Positions 1-8,346 are shown, counted from the first letter of the stretch. The stretch: DNA of 64,000 nt from Vreelandella halophila (GCF_019903425.1 NZ_JACHUZ010000013.1:1334285-1398284), one strand, 5' to 3'. Numbers and translations are program-made. The notes: generated by a model not told the origin, from the letters alone.

Positions 1-276
1 CTGCAGGCGCTGGAGGGCATCGGTGAGTTCCCGGGGCAGGAAGTCCTGGGTCTGGGAGGCGATCTGGCCGACCTTCATGACCGCGCCCTTGAGCTCGCCG
101 AGGGTGTCGACGATTTCCTCGGCCATGCGACTGTAGTACTCGTGGCGGCTTTCCTCGCTCTCTTCGCTGAACAGCCCGCGGGCCTTGCGCGCGGCGTAGC
201 TGGAGGCGACCGAGCCGGTCATGCCGGCCAGCCGGAAGAATCGCCCGGTACGGGTTGTTACCGGTTTGCGGCTCAT
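1..276 (-). CDS. ABC1/AarF/UbiB-family kinase-like protein (5' part only)
   Basis: Only the first 92 codons lie in the window; the gene continues past position 1. The ATG at 276 is preceded by GGAG 12 bases upstream. The translated N-terminus carries the segment GELKGAVMKVGQIASQ, which contains the KxGQ motif typical of the ABC1 (AarF/UbiB/ADCK) atypical kinases. That family supports ubiquinone synthesis or has unassigned ATPase roles. It starts close to the FAH gene but runs the same way, with the FAH stop at 295, so the two are probably co-transcribed. It could be ubiB-like or one of the non-UbiB bacterial members; the fragment does not decide. Confidence 0.85.
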   Translation of the reverse strand, partial: MSRKPVTTRTGRFFRLAGMTGSVASSYAARKARGLFSEESEESRHEYYSRMAEEIVDTLGELKGAVMKVGQIASQTQDFLPRELTDALQRLQ

Positions 277-294
277 GAAGTGGCGTGACTCCGC

Positions 295-960
295 TCAGGA
301 TACAGTGGTTTCAATGCTCAGCCGGTCTTCCAGGGTGAAGGTCAGCGCATCACCGGGCGCGAGTTTCCCCACGCCGGCTGGTGTTCCCGTCAGCACAACA
401 TCCCCGGGTTCCAGCGTAAAGTGCTTACTCATATACGACACCAGTGCCGGAATGGGTTTGAGCATATCGGCTGTGTCCCCATGCTGGCGGGCCTCGCCGT
501 TGATATGCAGGCTGAAGTGGAAGCGGTGGGTGGCGGGGAACTGCTCCCTCGGCACAAATGCTGAGAGCGGGCAGGCACCGTCAAAGGCCTTGGCGATTTC
601 CCAGGGGTGGCCATTCTTCTTGAGCTGGCTCTGGGTTTCGCGCAGGGTCAGGTCCAGGGCCAGACCGAGCCCGGAGATGGCGCCCTCAACCTCCTGCTCA
701 CTGGCACGGCTCAGGCGTGCACCGATCAGAAGCGCCAGTTCCGCCTCATAGTGTACCGGCTCATTCACCTCAGCAAGCGTTATTCCGGCTTCCAGTTCCG
801 TTACCGCCGAGGGCGGCTTGATGAACAGCAGTGGCTGTATGGGCACGGGGTTGTCGAGTTCTGCCGCATGCTCGGCGTAGTTGCGGCCCACGCACACCAC
901 CTTGGTGATGGGGGTGTCATTCATCACGCCGTTCTGAAAGCGCGCCTTTGGCAATGTCAT
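295..960 (-). CDS. Fumarylacetoacetate hydrolase (FAH) family protein, YcgM-like
   Basis: Encodes 221 aa of the FAH fold, a metal-dependent family that cleaves C-C bonds of acylpyruvates or decarboxylates oxaloacetate. Visible family motifs are VVCVGRNYAEH near the N-terminus, LFIKPPSA, the metal-binding E-x-E region in VHYEAELALLIG, ALDLTLRETQ, AFDGACPLS and the C-terminal TGTPAGVG. I chose the ATG at 960 because it gives the same 17-residue lead before the first conserved block as Escherichia coli YcgM; a longer frame to 1050 and a shorter ATG at 924 are possible. Length matches the family (about 220 aa). The true substrate cannot be read from sequence; acylpyruvase or oxaloacetate tautomerase activity are both known for close relatives. 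Confidence 0.88.
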   Translation of the reverse strand: MTLPKARFQNGVMNDTPITKVVCVGRNYAEHAAELDNPVPIQPLLFIKPPSAVTELEAGITLAEVNEPVHYEAELALLIGARLSRASEQEVEGAISGLGLALDLTLRETQSQLKKNGHPWEIAKAFDGACPLSAFVPREQFPATHRFHFSLHINGEARQHGDTADMLKPIPALVSYMSKHFTLEPGDVVLTGTPAGVGKLAPGDALTFTLEDRLSIETTVS

Positions 961-1138
961 TGCTTGTCTCTCACGGGTTGGAAAGTGACCCAAGCATAGC
1001 CGAGGGGAACCCGGTTCTGCACGGTCAGCCCGGGAAGTGAGCCCGGCCAACTGTTTCTGTATACTTCCTGTTCAGATCAAACGGAGTCGGGCTGTGCCAG
1101 CCCAGTTGATCGGTTCAGGACAACCCAGGAGGGAGTTG

Positions 1139-2200
1139 ATGATGGAAGTCGCACACGGATCCTCGATCCATCGCCAGCGCACCGTGGTGCTGCGGGCTGT
1201 GCTCATGCTTACGGTCGTGTTTGCCGGTGCGTTCGGTCTGCTCAACCTGTACAGGGGAATGACGCTGCTGGCATCCGTGGAACTGGCTGTCGCCCTGTTC
1301 TCACTGGCAATGCTGCTCGGTCTTCCACGCAGCCGGAACCCCGAGCGCTGGAGTCTGATCTATCTGGTGGTCTTTTTCACCATGCTGGTGACGGCTCTGG
1401 TCACCCCGAGACTCTCGGATACGGTTTTTGTGTGGATCCTGGTGATTCCTCTGCTCGCCCATTTTCTTCAGGGCCGGGCTCTGGGGCTGGTTCTGTCGCT
1501 GACTTTCCTGGCCATGGCATGGGTGGTCTATCTGGTGCGATTTCCGGGTGAGCCCATGACGCTGGTTGATTACGTCGGGTTCGGGAACATCGTGGCTTCC
1601 AGCCTTGTACTGACGGGGCTGACCCACGCTTACGAATACGCAAGGGAGCAGGCGGAGAAACAGCTGCGCATGCTTGCTGCTACTGATTCGCTGACTGGAT
1701 TGCCCAACCGCAAACGGCTCAAAGAGGTGCTTGAGCATGTGGCGGAACAGTCCAGGCGGCTGGGGACGGGCTTCAGTCTTCTGGGCATGGACCTGGACCA
1801 CTTCAAGGGCATCAACGACCGCTATGGGCATGACGTGGGGGATCAGGTGCTGTGTCGGCTTTCCGAGATTCTCAGGGGGCGCTTGCGCAGTATTGATACC
1901 CCGGCGCGCTGGGGCGGTGAGGAGTTTTTTGTTCTGCTGCCCGGAACGGATGCCGCCGGGGCCCGTCATATCGCTGAAACCATCCGGGCCGAGCTGGCAT
2001 CCAGCCCAGTGACCGTCGAGGGTGAGGTTATTGCCGTGACCATCAGCATCGGGATCGCCGAATTCCCGGGGGACGGCGCCGCTATCAGCGATCTCCTGGT
2101 CTGCGCGGATCGCCGGCTCTACGCGGCCAAGGAGGCGGGCCGCAACCGTGTGGTTGCGGAGCACCCCGAGCTTCTGGAGGGGCAGCCGATCATGGGATGA
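1139..2200 (+). CDS. Membrane-bound diguanylate cyclase (GGDEF)
   Basis: A 353-aa protein predicted to make c-di-GMP from two GTP at the inner membrane. About six hydrophobic segments fill the first 180 residues, followed by a linker helix (YEYAREQAEKQLR) and a GGDEF domain. The catalytic signature is intact as GGEEF in RWGGEEFFVLL, and an RxxD inhibitory site (RSID) lies exactly five residues before it, so product inhibition is expected. DSLTGLPNR marks the domain start. The start at 1139 is supported by AGGAGGGAG at 1127-1135; a second ATG follows at once. The gene is convergent with the PQQ dehydrogenase and the two 3' ends overlap by 11 bp. The sensor part has no recognisable ligand motif. 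Confidence 0.93.
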   Translation: MMEVAHGSSIHRQRTVVLRAVLMLTVVFAGAFGLLNLYRGMTLLASVELAVALFSLAMLLGLPRSRNPERWSLIYLVVFFTMLVTALVTPRLSDTVFVWILVIPLLAHFLQGRALGLVLSLTFLAMAWVVYLVRFPGEPMTLVDYVGFGNIVASSLVLTGLTHAYEYAREQAEKQLRMLAATDSLTGLPNRKRLKEVLEHVAEQSRRLGTGFSLLGMDLDHFKGINDRYGHDVGDQVLCRLSEILRGRLRSIDTPARWGGEEFFVLLPGTDAAGARHIAETIRAELASSPVTVEGEVIAVTISIGIAEFPGDGAAISDLLVCADRRLYAAKEAGRNRVVAEHPELLEGQPIMG

Positions 2201-3296
2201 GGCGCACCACACGGCCATCCGGTGCGTCGGTCAGCAGCCACAGTGCGCCATCCGGCCCCTGCGCCACGGCACGGATTCGCTCGCCCCAGTCGGTCAGAAG
2301 ATCTTCTTCCTGGACGACCTCTTCACTATCCATCCTCACCCGGACCAGTTTTTCCATGGCCAGTGCGCCTACGAAAAGATCGCCCTGCCATTCCGGGAAG
2401 CGCTCATCGGTGTAGAAGGCCATGCCAGAGGGCGCGATGGAGGGATCCCAGTAGTGCAGGGGCTGGGCCATGCCTTCCTCGTGGGTCTTCTCGGAAATGA
2501 TGCTGCCGTCGTAATCGATGCCGTAGGTGATCTCCGGCCAACCGTAGTTGGTGCCGGCTTCGATGATGTTGATCTCGTCGCCGCCCTTGGGGCCGTGTTC
2601 GTGGCTCCAGATCTCGCCGGTTTCCGGGTGGCGTGTCATGCCCTGGATGTTGCGGTTGCCGTAGGTGTAGAAGGTGTCGTTCGCGTCCGGGTCATCCAGG
2701 AAGGGGTTGCCCGGCGCGGGCTTGCCCTCGAGGGTGATCCGGTGGACGCCGCCGGCGTCATCATCCGTCTGCTGGGCCCGCTGCTTTTCCCCGCGATCCC
2801 CTACGGCGATGTACAGATTGTTCTGGTCATCGAACACCATCCGGCCGGCAAAGTGGCGGGTAGTGCCGGAGCGGGGGGTGGCGGTGAAGATCACGTTCCG
2901 GTCGGTCAGGCGGTGGTCCGCCAGCGTCGCGTGCATAACGCGGGTGGTCATGCCCTCGCTGTTGCGGTGGGCGTAGCTGATGACCAGCTCATTGTTCGCC
3001 TCGAAGTCCGGGTGGAGGACCACATCCAGCAGGCCGCCCTGGCCCCGGGCGGCGACCTCGGGCACGTTGCCGATGGGCTCCTCCTGGAGCTTGCCGTCCT
3101 CGATCAACCGCAAGCGGCCGGCGCGCTCGGTGACCAGGGCGTCGCCGTCGGGCAGGAAGGCGATGCTCCAGGGGTGCTCCAGGCCTTCGGCGACGGTTTC
3201 GACCTGGAAGTCGTGATGGTCGGATTCGAAACTCTGGGCGGTGCATGCGACTGGCATGAGGGCCAGGGCCGGAATAAGCAGCTTGCCGGGGTTCAT
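2190..3296 (-). CDS. PQQ-dependent sugar dehydrogenase (YliI/Asd-like)
   Basis: Encodes 368 aa of the soluble glucose/sorbosone dehydrogenase beta-propeller family, periplasmic enzymes that oxidise aldoses with PQQ. A signal peptide with hydrophobic core occupies the first 20 residues; MPVAC near residue 18 could be a weak lipobox, although proline at -3 is unusual, so signal peptidase I cleavage is equally possible. Family blocks include GLEHPWSIAFLPDG, VTERAGRLRLI, FAGRMVFDDQNNLYIAVGDRG and YGWPEITYG. AGGAGG sits 4 bases before the ATG. Length fits E. coli YliI (371 aa). No PQQ synthesis genes are in the window, so cofactor supply cannot be judged. Confidence 0.92.
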   Translation of the reverse strand: MNPGKLLIPALALMPVACTAQSFESDHHDFQVETVAEGLEHPWSIAFLPDGDALVTERAGRLRLIEDGKLQEEPIGNVPEVAARGQGGLLDVVLHPDFEANNELVISYAHRNSEGMTTRVMHATLADHRLTDRNVIFTATPRSGTTRHFAGRMVFDDQNNLYIAVGDRGEKQRAQQTDDDAGGVHRITLEGKPAPGNPFLDDPDANDTFYTYGNRNIQGMTRHPETGEIWSHEHGPKGGDEINIIEAGTNYGWPEITYGIDYDGSIISEKTHEEGMAQPLHYWDPSIAPSGMAFYTDERFPEWQGDLFVGALAMEKLVRVRMDSEEVVQEEDLLTDWGERIRAVAQGPDGALWLLTDAPDGRVVRLIP

Positions 3297-3722
3297 GGGG
3301 CCTCCTTTGCTTGGGCAGTCATTGACTGGGTCTGTACTGACTGTACGTGAATTGGGCGGATTTGGGGCAGGGGGAGGGGTTATTCATAAGAGCTGTTGAT
3401 GCTTGTGGATGACCGAGATTTATTTGATTGATGTCATCGAGGGGATTACGTTGATTGGAAGCTGGTTGCACGGGCGGGAGCGGGGAGCGCTTCACGGGAA
3501 TCGCCACGAGTACTTTTCAGTTGCGCAGTCCTGCTTCACTGAAAAGTCCTGGGTTTACATCCGTGTAAACCCGTTTGCGCTTAAGCGCGCAAACCCCTGT
3601 AGGCTGCTCTTCCGCCATCCATGGCTCCAGAGCTTCCCGTGAAGCGCTCCCCGCTCCCACCCTTCGAACGTTCACGTGGCTTCCAGGATCACAAAACTGA
3701 ACGGACTAACGGAGATTGAGTA
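3297..3722. other. Intergenic gap between divergent genes, mostly repeat
   Basis: This 426-bp gap separates the PQQ dehydrogenase (minus) from qor (plus). Its core, 3476-3658, is hairpin element 1 (annotated separately). Between 3297 and 3475 I see no conserved gene. A GGAG for the qor start lies near 3710. Promoters for both divergent genes must lie here, but I could not pick convincing -35/-10 pairs. Confidence 0.7.
3476..3658. repeat. Hairpin element 1 (subfamily A, long form)
   Basis: A 183-bp palindromic element. The outer arms 3476-3499 and 3635-3658 are perfect 24-bp inverted repeats. Inside lie three further hairpins: ACTTTTCAGT/ACTGAAAAGT (3512-3521 with 3538-3547), GGGTTTACA/TGTAAACCC (3551-3559 with 3564-3572) and GTTTGCGC/GCGCAAAC (3573-3580 with 3587-3594). 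The right part carries CTTCCGCCATCCATGGCTCC, shared with elements 2 and 6. It lies between divergent genes, so it is not simply a terminator. Confidence 0.9.
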
Positions 3723-4700
3723 ATGCGCGCCATTCTGTGCCACGAATACGGCCCCGCCGATAAACTCCAGATCGGCGAACTGGAGTCACCGGCAGTTGAG
3801 GGCAGTGGGGTCAAGGTCCGGGTTAAGGCAGCCGGCCTGAACTTTCCGGACACGCTGATCATCGAGGGCAAGTACCAGATCAAGCCGGAAATGCCCTTTT
3901 CACCGGGTGGTGAGATGGCCGGTGAGGTCCTGGAAGTCGGCGAGAAGGTGAGCCGCTTCAAGCCGGGCGACCGGGTCATGGGCCTGACCGGTTACGGGGC
4001 GTTTGCGGAGGAGATCGTGGTGCCGGAAGGCCAGCTCATTCCCATTCCGGATGCCATGAGCGATGAGGAAGCGGCTTCGTTCTCCATGGTCTACGGCACG
4101 TCGTACCATGCCCTCAAGCAGCGCGCGAACATTCAGTCTGGCGAGACGCTTCTGGTGCTGGGCGCCAGTGGTGGTGTCGGCCTGGCGACGGTTGAGCTGG
4201 GTAAGGCCATGGGCGCTCATGTGATCGCGGCCGCCAGTACCCAGGCAAAGCTGGACGTGGCGAAGGAAGCCGGTGCCGATGAGCTCATCAACTACACCGA
4301 GGAAAACCTCAAGGACGCAGTCAAGAGCCGGGCCAGCGACGGTGTGGACGTGGTCTATGACCCGGTGGGCGGTGATTTCACGGAACAGGCACTGCGCTGC
4401 ATGGCCTGGAACGGCCGCCATCTGATTGTCGGCTTTGCCGCCGGTGACATCCCGCAGATCCCCGCTAACCTGCCCCTGCTCAAGGGCTGCTCCGTGGTAG
4501 GCGTGTTCTGGGGGACCTTCACCAGGAAGGAGCCCAAAACGAACATGCAGAACATCATGGAGCTGCTGCAGCTCTACACCCAGGGGAAAATCCGGCCGCG
4601 CGTGAGCGAGGTGCATCCCTTTGAGGATTACGTGAAGGCTCTGAACGGTCTCAGCGAGCGCCGGGCAACCGGGAAGATTGTGCTGAAAGTAGCAGACTAA
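3723..4700 (+). CDS. Zinc-free NAD(P)H:quinone oxidoreductase-like MDR enzyme, with exchanged 3' end
   Basis: Encodes 325 aa of the quinone oxidoreductase branch of the medium-chain dehydrogenase/reductase superfamily (QorA/zeta-crystallin type). The nucleotide-binding motif is GASGGVG in LVLGASGGVGLATVELG, and no zinc-ligand pattern is present. AAGLNFPDTLI and GDRVMGLTGYGAFAE are typical N-terminal blocks. GGAG precedes the ATG at 3723. The last ~200 bp are repeated almost exactly at 8413-8613, beyond the reverse-transcriptase cassette. In this copy the final codons favour A/T third positions (gct, ggt, gca, att, gta, gca, taa) more than in the distal copy, so I infer that this 3' end came with the cassette and rebuilt a full gene. 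Protein sequence over the duplicated part is unchanged. Confidence 0.92.
   Translation: MRAILCHEYGPADKLQIGELESPAVEGSGVKVRVKAAGLNFPDTLIIEGKYQIKPEMPFSPGGEMAGEVLEVGEKVSRFKPGDRVMGLTGYGAFAEEIVVPEGQLIPIPDAMSDEEAASFSMVYGTSYHALKQRANIQSGETLLVLGASGGVGLATVELGKAMGAHVIAAASTQAKLDVAKEAGADELINYTEENLKDAVKSRASDGVDVVYDPVGGDFTEQALRCMAWNGRHLIVGFAAGDIPQIPANLPLLKGCSVVGVFWGTFTRKEPKTNMQNIMELLQLYTQGKIRPRVSEVHPFEDYVKALNGLSERRATGKIVLKVAD
4498..4700 (+). repeat. qor 3'-end direct repeat, proximal copy
   Basis: The last 67 codons of qor, from the glycine codon of VGVFWG. The same stretch recurs at 8411-8613 in the same orientation. Codon-by-codon comparison gives 16 differing codons including the stop (TAA here, TGA there), every one synonymous, and they concentrate in the last third. 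The pair brackets the DRT3 cassette as a direct repeat of about 200 bp. Confidence 0.93.
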
Positions 4701-5089
4701 GAAACGCACACTCGGAGGCCTTTTCTCGGGTCGCTACCCTCTCCCGGTTTAAGACCACAACTTCGATTCAGCGTTCGTTGTGCGGGGTACCATTACAATG
4801 CTTGGGGAGGGTTAAGCGGCCCAATTGCATATTATACGGAAAGAAAAAGGGGAGTAGAGAAAAAAGGTAGGTTTGGATTGTTTTGGACCAAATACGATAC
4901 CCCAAAAGAAGCCTTTCGGATCGCTTTTAGCTTTCCAATCAGCAGGCAAATGGGGTAAAGGTTGCGTAGCTTCGTGTGTACCCTGAAATAAACAAAGCGT
5001 CTGCAGACACTCGTTTGGGCTGCTCCAGGGCTTCAGCGGAGCGACTCCACTGTGTTTCGGCGTAAACCGACGCTAGCAACATCTCCAGC
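4701..5089. other. Non-coding stretch between qor and drt3b
   Basis: This 389-bp gap holds no convincing open frame. The half next to drt3b (about 4860-5089) is structured when read on the minus strand and is annotated as a candidate ncRNA. The half next to qor (4701-4855) has mixed composition and no recognisable feature; it may be the sequence that followed qor in the donor genome. An attata at 4831-4836 resembles a -10 box on the minus strand but has no matching -35. Confidence 0.6.
4860..5089 (-). ncRNA. Candidate DRT3 non-coding RNA with ACACAC
   Basis: Read on the minus strand directly after the drt3b stop, this stretch has stems TCGG/CCGA and a perfect 10-bp palindrome GTCTGCAGAC, plus paired GCTCC/GGAGC. 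It then carries ACACAC at 4979-4974 in the context GGGTACACACGAAG. It ends before a run of six T (4865-4860 on the plus strand as A), with a weak TTTGG/CCAAA stem upstream, possibly a terminator. DRT3 loci are known to encode an ncRNA beside the two RT genes. I recall, without certainty, that the UG3-type RT copies an ACACAC template in that RNA into poly(GT). The position, strand and limits given here are inference; there is no expression evidence. Confidence 0.42.
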
Positions 5090-7075
5090 TTAAACACTAA
5101 CAAGCCCACTATTCAAGGAGCTCGGGGATTTTAGCTCTTTCTTTAGAAGATGGTAAAAAAGAGATTTATTGTCATCCCAGTTAAAAAACCATTCATTTCG
5201 TTCAATGCAGGCTTTGAGACTGATTTTCTTGAGAGTCTTTTCGTCTTCTTTGCAGTTAAGGTAATTTTTGGCAAATCTATCTAATAGCATTTCCTTTGTA
5301 CCTTCGGTCACAAAAGGCGACCGAATGCTGTCGACAAAAATGTGGAAAAGCTCTGATTCGCGTAGTGGATCCTTTGCCCCCTCAAACTTATTCGCTATCT
5401 GTTTTTCTGTTAGTTTGATCAGTTTAGTGAATTTTGAATTTTTGGCACCTGAGTAATAGATGGAAGTCATTAGTGAGAAATAGTCGAGAGTTTTCTCTTC
5501 GATAGAATTATCGTCTAACCTGAATAAAGAAATTAGAAAGCCCTCGGATAGTAAATGACGTTCGCCTAAACCTCGGTGCAGTATAAGTAAGTTAAGACAC
5601 TCGCTTGGTACCGATTTTGTTGACTTTGTTACCGACCGTAGCGTCATAACGATCTCATCAGAGATTGTCTTCTTTATGTGCTCAGAAAGGTCAATGGAAA
5701 GATTTTTTGTGAATTTAAGAATCAATTCAACAATTTGCGACACCAGATAGCTTGGGCGATATCTTGGATCCATTGAAAATAGATAGAAGCATGTAGATGC
5801 TAGCGAGCTTAGAAAAGAGCTTAGACGTTTCTCATTGGCTGGATTTTCTGAAGATATCTCTTCTCTTAGCGCGTTCGTGAGCTCGTCCCGTATAACTGAT
5901 AGAGCGACATTTGTGACTGGCTCAAACTGAACGCCGTTTCTTTTCACTAGTGCCTTGTAGTCTTTGATGAAGTTTAAATGAAGACCACCATAATTGCCTC
6001 TTGTGCGCCGAGGTGGGTCGCCGTCTTGATCATCAGAGGGAAAGTTTTGAAGAAGTGTTTCTGATAGAATCTTGGCTTCATCTTTAGCTATGGATTCAGG
6101 TGTGGTGAAAGGCCTTGAGTGATAGTTTATTTTTGACTGGTTTAAATGGAGGTTGAACTTTTCAAGTTCTTCCGAGAATATTTTTAATATTAGGTTGGCA
6201 GTTTCTTCTGAGTGGGTGAATACAAAGTAGTCGTCCACATATCTTTTGATTGAAAAATCTTCGTGTAGCTCATTTTCTATCCGGATTTTTGATTCTTGGT
6301 CTACGCGTTGCAGAATTATTTCTGCAAATATTCTAGAGAATTCGGGTCCGATGAGTATCCCGTTTGTTTGGTTTGAGTTTGCTTGCATCATTAGTCTATC
6401 GAATTCGCCTTCAACAGAGCTCCTTTTTATTTTGGTCATGTTCTCCTTTACAAATCTTTTATTCTTTACGGCCCAAGTTATTGAATGACTATAGATGCTT
6501 AGGAAGCATTTTGAGATGTCAAACTTTAGGAGTTTTTGGTACTTTCTTTCGAGGCGACTAAAAGTGTATGAGTCATAAAATAAAAATACCAGTGGAAAAC
6601 TTGAGTATCGAAAAAAGGAGGGGGCGTACAAGGGTGCATCAGATTCAGAGTTATTTGTTTCAACCTGATCTTCTTTTAGAAGGTCTAGTAGGAGTTTTGG
6701 TTTTTTCTTATCTGTAAAATGTTTTGCAACCGAAGTGGGAGCTCTTAGTGAATAGGTGCTTCTGCTGCAAAGGGCTGTTATAATTGAATGATTTTCAGCA
6801 TAAAATTGTATAAAACTAATTTGCGCTGCTGGGTGTGGAATTGAGACCTTCCTTGAGGAGTTGGCATCTTTTACTATTGAGTACGAATAAGGTTCAGTAT
6901 GTTTTTTGTTATAAAGAATAGAGGAGAATTCGGACGGGAAGGCCTTTATTTTATTGTTTTTGATCAGTTTGTATATGCCTGTATTGGAGAACAGTATAGG
7001 GACTTCGTAAGGGAGCGTTTCTGTTAAAAGAATTCGCTCATCGTCTGACTTGTTAACTTTCTGAACTTTAGTCAT
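5090..7075 (-). CDS. drt3b: Drt3b: UG8-class defence-associated reverse transcriptase
   Basis: A 661-aa reverse transcriptase. Palm motifs are visible: motif A in LLKFDISKCFLSIY (Asp186), a motif-B-like GILIGPEFSRIFAE (about 239-252), and the catalytic YVDD at residues 279-282 in KRYVDDYFVF. About 180 residues precede motif A and roughly 320 residues of mostly helical, unassigned sequence follow the palm, far longer than retron or group II RTs without a maturase domain. Its ATG overlaps the drt3a stop as ATGA (7072-7075), so translation is probably coupled. Tandem small-plus-large RT genes with these sizes are the DRT type 3 arrangement (UG3 + UG8), an anti-phage system. Base composition is far more AT-rich than the flanks (37-40% G+C in two 60-base samples I counted, against 70% in one from qor), which points to transfer. 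Confidence 0.87.
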   Translation of the reverse strand: MTKVQKVNKSDDERILLTETLPYEVPILFSNTGIYKLIKNNKIKAFPSEFSSILYNKKHTEPYSYSIVKDANSSRKVSIPHPAAQISFIQFYAENHSIITALCSRSTYSLRAPTSVAKHFTDKKKPKLLLDLLKEDQVETNNSESDAPLYAPSFFRYSSFPLVFLFYDSYTFSRLERKYQKLLKFDISKCFLSIYSHSITWAVKNKRFVKENMTKIKRSSVEGEFDRLMMQANSNQTNGILIGPEFSRIFAEIILQRVDQESKIRIENELHEDFSIKRYVDDYFVFTHSEETANLILKIFSEELEKFNLHLNQSKINYHSRPFTTPESIAKDEAKILSETLLQNFPSDDQDGDPPRRTRGNYGGLHLNFIKDYKALVKRNGVQFEPVTNVALSVIRDELTNALREEISSENPANEKRLSSFLSSLASTCFYLFSMDPRYRPSYLVSQIVELILKFTKNLSIDLSEHIKKTISDEIVMTLRSVTKSTKSVPSECLNLLILHRGLGERHLLSEGFLISLFRLDDNSIEEKTLDYFSLMTSIYYSGAKNSKFTKLIKLTEKQIANKFEGAKDPLRESELFHIFVDSIRSPFVTEGTKEMLLDRFAKNYLNCKEDEKTLKKISLKACIERNEWFFNWDDNKSLFYHLLKKELKSPSSLNSGLVSV

Positions 7076-8271
7076 TTTTCCCAGCAGCTTTTAATCATCA
7101 TCATCTTGTTGTAAGTATAATTATGAGTTAGGCGGTTATTGAAACCACTTTTGAAAGATATTTTGGCGAGTTTGTTTTTTTGTTCTGAAGTCAAAAGTTG
7201 TGACTGTTTATGGCCAAACGAGTTTGTTTTGGAAAATATTTGTTTCCTGAGGAATTGGTCCAGATCCTTTAGGGAGGTGGAGTCCTCGTCAATTTGAGGG
7301 TAATTGTAGTATATCCCTGTTTTGAGGGGAGATCCTTCGATTCTTGATCTGGAGTCAAGCCTGTGGTTGCCTGCAAGATAACGTATTCGTTCTAGTAAAA
7401 GGTTGAAGTTAGGGTTTTTGTGATGATCTAAAAACGATCTCACAATGCGGGACTTTATCTTTTTTATTTTTTTGTTAGCAATATTGGTCTTTGTGTTAGC
7501 ACCCGTTTTTATGAATTGGTAGCCGAGGTAGTCGAATTCTATAGGGTTGGTTTTTGAGTTTTCTGCACTAAACAGCTTTGTTTTTTCTTCGTTGAGTTGC
7601 AGTCCGACTTTTTGTAGCTCGGCGATTGCGGATTTTTTGATTGAGTTTTCGTTCATAAAGCAGAATATTATGATGTCATCGACGTATCTTGCGTAATAAT
7701 ATACACCTTTCATGGCTGTCAGGGTCTGATCAAAATCTTGGAGAAGAAACTCTGACAGCGTTGAGCTAAGTGCTAGCCCGCGGGGTAATCCAGAGATCTC
7801 ATTAATTTGTGGTGAGGCAAAAAGTTTTTCGATAAGAACTTTTGTTCTAAAAGATATTATCGGATCATCCCATACAGTGTGCAAAAGTTTTTTTCGGTCA
7901 ATTGATTCATAAAAGTTCTTTATATCTAATTTTAAAACCTTGAAGGGGGTTTCTTCTCTTAATAGGATTTTTATTTGGTTTATTATGGTTTGTCTGTCGG
8001 ATTGCTTTGCTTTAAGTATTCTTTTTAAGTTTTTGTTGATCGATCTTACAGCTAAGTCGTCTGTAAAGTTTGAAGGTTTGTAGACTTGCATTGAGTTTCG
8101 AGATACTGAAGAAAATCGGTCAAATTGATAGTTTTCATCGTTTAGTTCTTCTGCAACTCGGGTGAGCGTGTTTTCAAAGTCGTCGTTAGAGCTGTAGTTG
8201 AGAGAAGTACTGATGTCAGATTTTCGGACTAACCGTTTAAGGAAAGATGGCGTGATAGTTTGGACTAACAT
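7072..8271 (-). CDS. drt3a: Drt3a: UG3-class defence-associated reverse transcriptase
   Basis: A 399-aa reverse transcriptase and first gene of the cassette operon. Motif A is LKLDIKNFYESI (Asp116), motif B is GLPRGLALSS (161-170), and the catalytic box is YVDD at 196-199 in RYVDDIIIF. FDYLGYQF follows as in many RTs. No integrase, maturase-endonuclease or protease domain is present. The ATG at 8271 has no good Shine-Dalgarno (upstream reads CGCCTTTTAG). Together with drt3b and a nearby ncRNA this matches DRT3, in which both RTs are needed for phage defence. A group II intron or retron RT would look different: there is no intron domain V sequence and no msr/msd pair, and the partner gene is a second RT. 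Confidence 0.87.
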   Translation of the reverse strand: MLVQTITPSFLKRLVRKSDISTSLNYSSNDDFENTLTRVAEELNDENYQFDRFSSVSRNSMQVYKPSNFTDDLAVRSINKNLKRILKAKQSDRQTIINQIKILLREETPFKVLKLDIKNFYESIDRKKLLHTVWDDPIISFRTKVLIEKLFASPQINEISGLPRGLALSSTLSEFLLQDFDQTLTAMKGVYYYARYVDDIIIFCFMNENSIKKSAIAELQKVGLQLNEEKTKLFSAENSKTNPIEFDYLGYQFIKTGANTKTNIANKKIKKIKSRIVRSFLDHHKNPNFNLLLERIRYLAGNHRLDSRSRIEGSPLKTGIYYNYPQIDEDSTSLKDLDQFLRKQIFSKTNSFGHKQSQLLTSEQKNKLAKISFKSGFNNRLTHNYTYNKMMMIKSCWEK

Positions 8272-8316
8272 CTAAAAGGCGCCGATTTTAGTGTCTGGAT
8301 TTCATGGACATGCTTA

Positions 8317-8346
8317 ACTTTACCTAATGGTATAGTGAAATGTCGA
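8317..8346 (-). promoter_or_regulatory. Possible drt3a promoter
   Basis: On the minus strand TCGACA (8346-8341) is followed after 18 bp by TAAAGT (8322-8317), about 45 bp before the drt3a ATG. Matches to the sigma-70 consensus are 5/6 and 4/6. The rest of the gap 8272-8389 shows no other pair I prefer. Weak evidence. Confidence 0.3.

Noticed and set aside
2148-3350. A 400-aa plus-strand frame over the PQQ dehydrogenase
   Set aside because: Shadow frame: V/G/D/A-rich sequence without motifs, opposite a gene with a signal peptide, AGGAGG and family blocks.
3476-3658. Hairpin elements as ordinary intrinsic terminators
   Set aside because: Elements 1 and 6 lie between divergent genes, no T-runs follow the stems, and the elements share complex inner modules.
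5090-8271. The RT pair as a retron, group II intron or diversity-generating retroelement
   Set aside because: There are two adjacent RT genes of very different size, no intron-encoded maturase/HNH region or domain V sequence, no msr/msd-like inverted pair next to a single RT, and no template/variable repeat pair with adenine-specific differences. The qor repeats differ only at synonymous sites of all types, not only at A.
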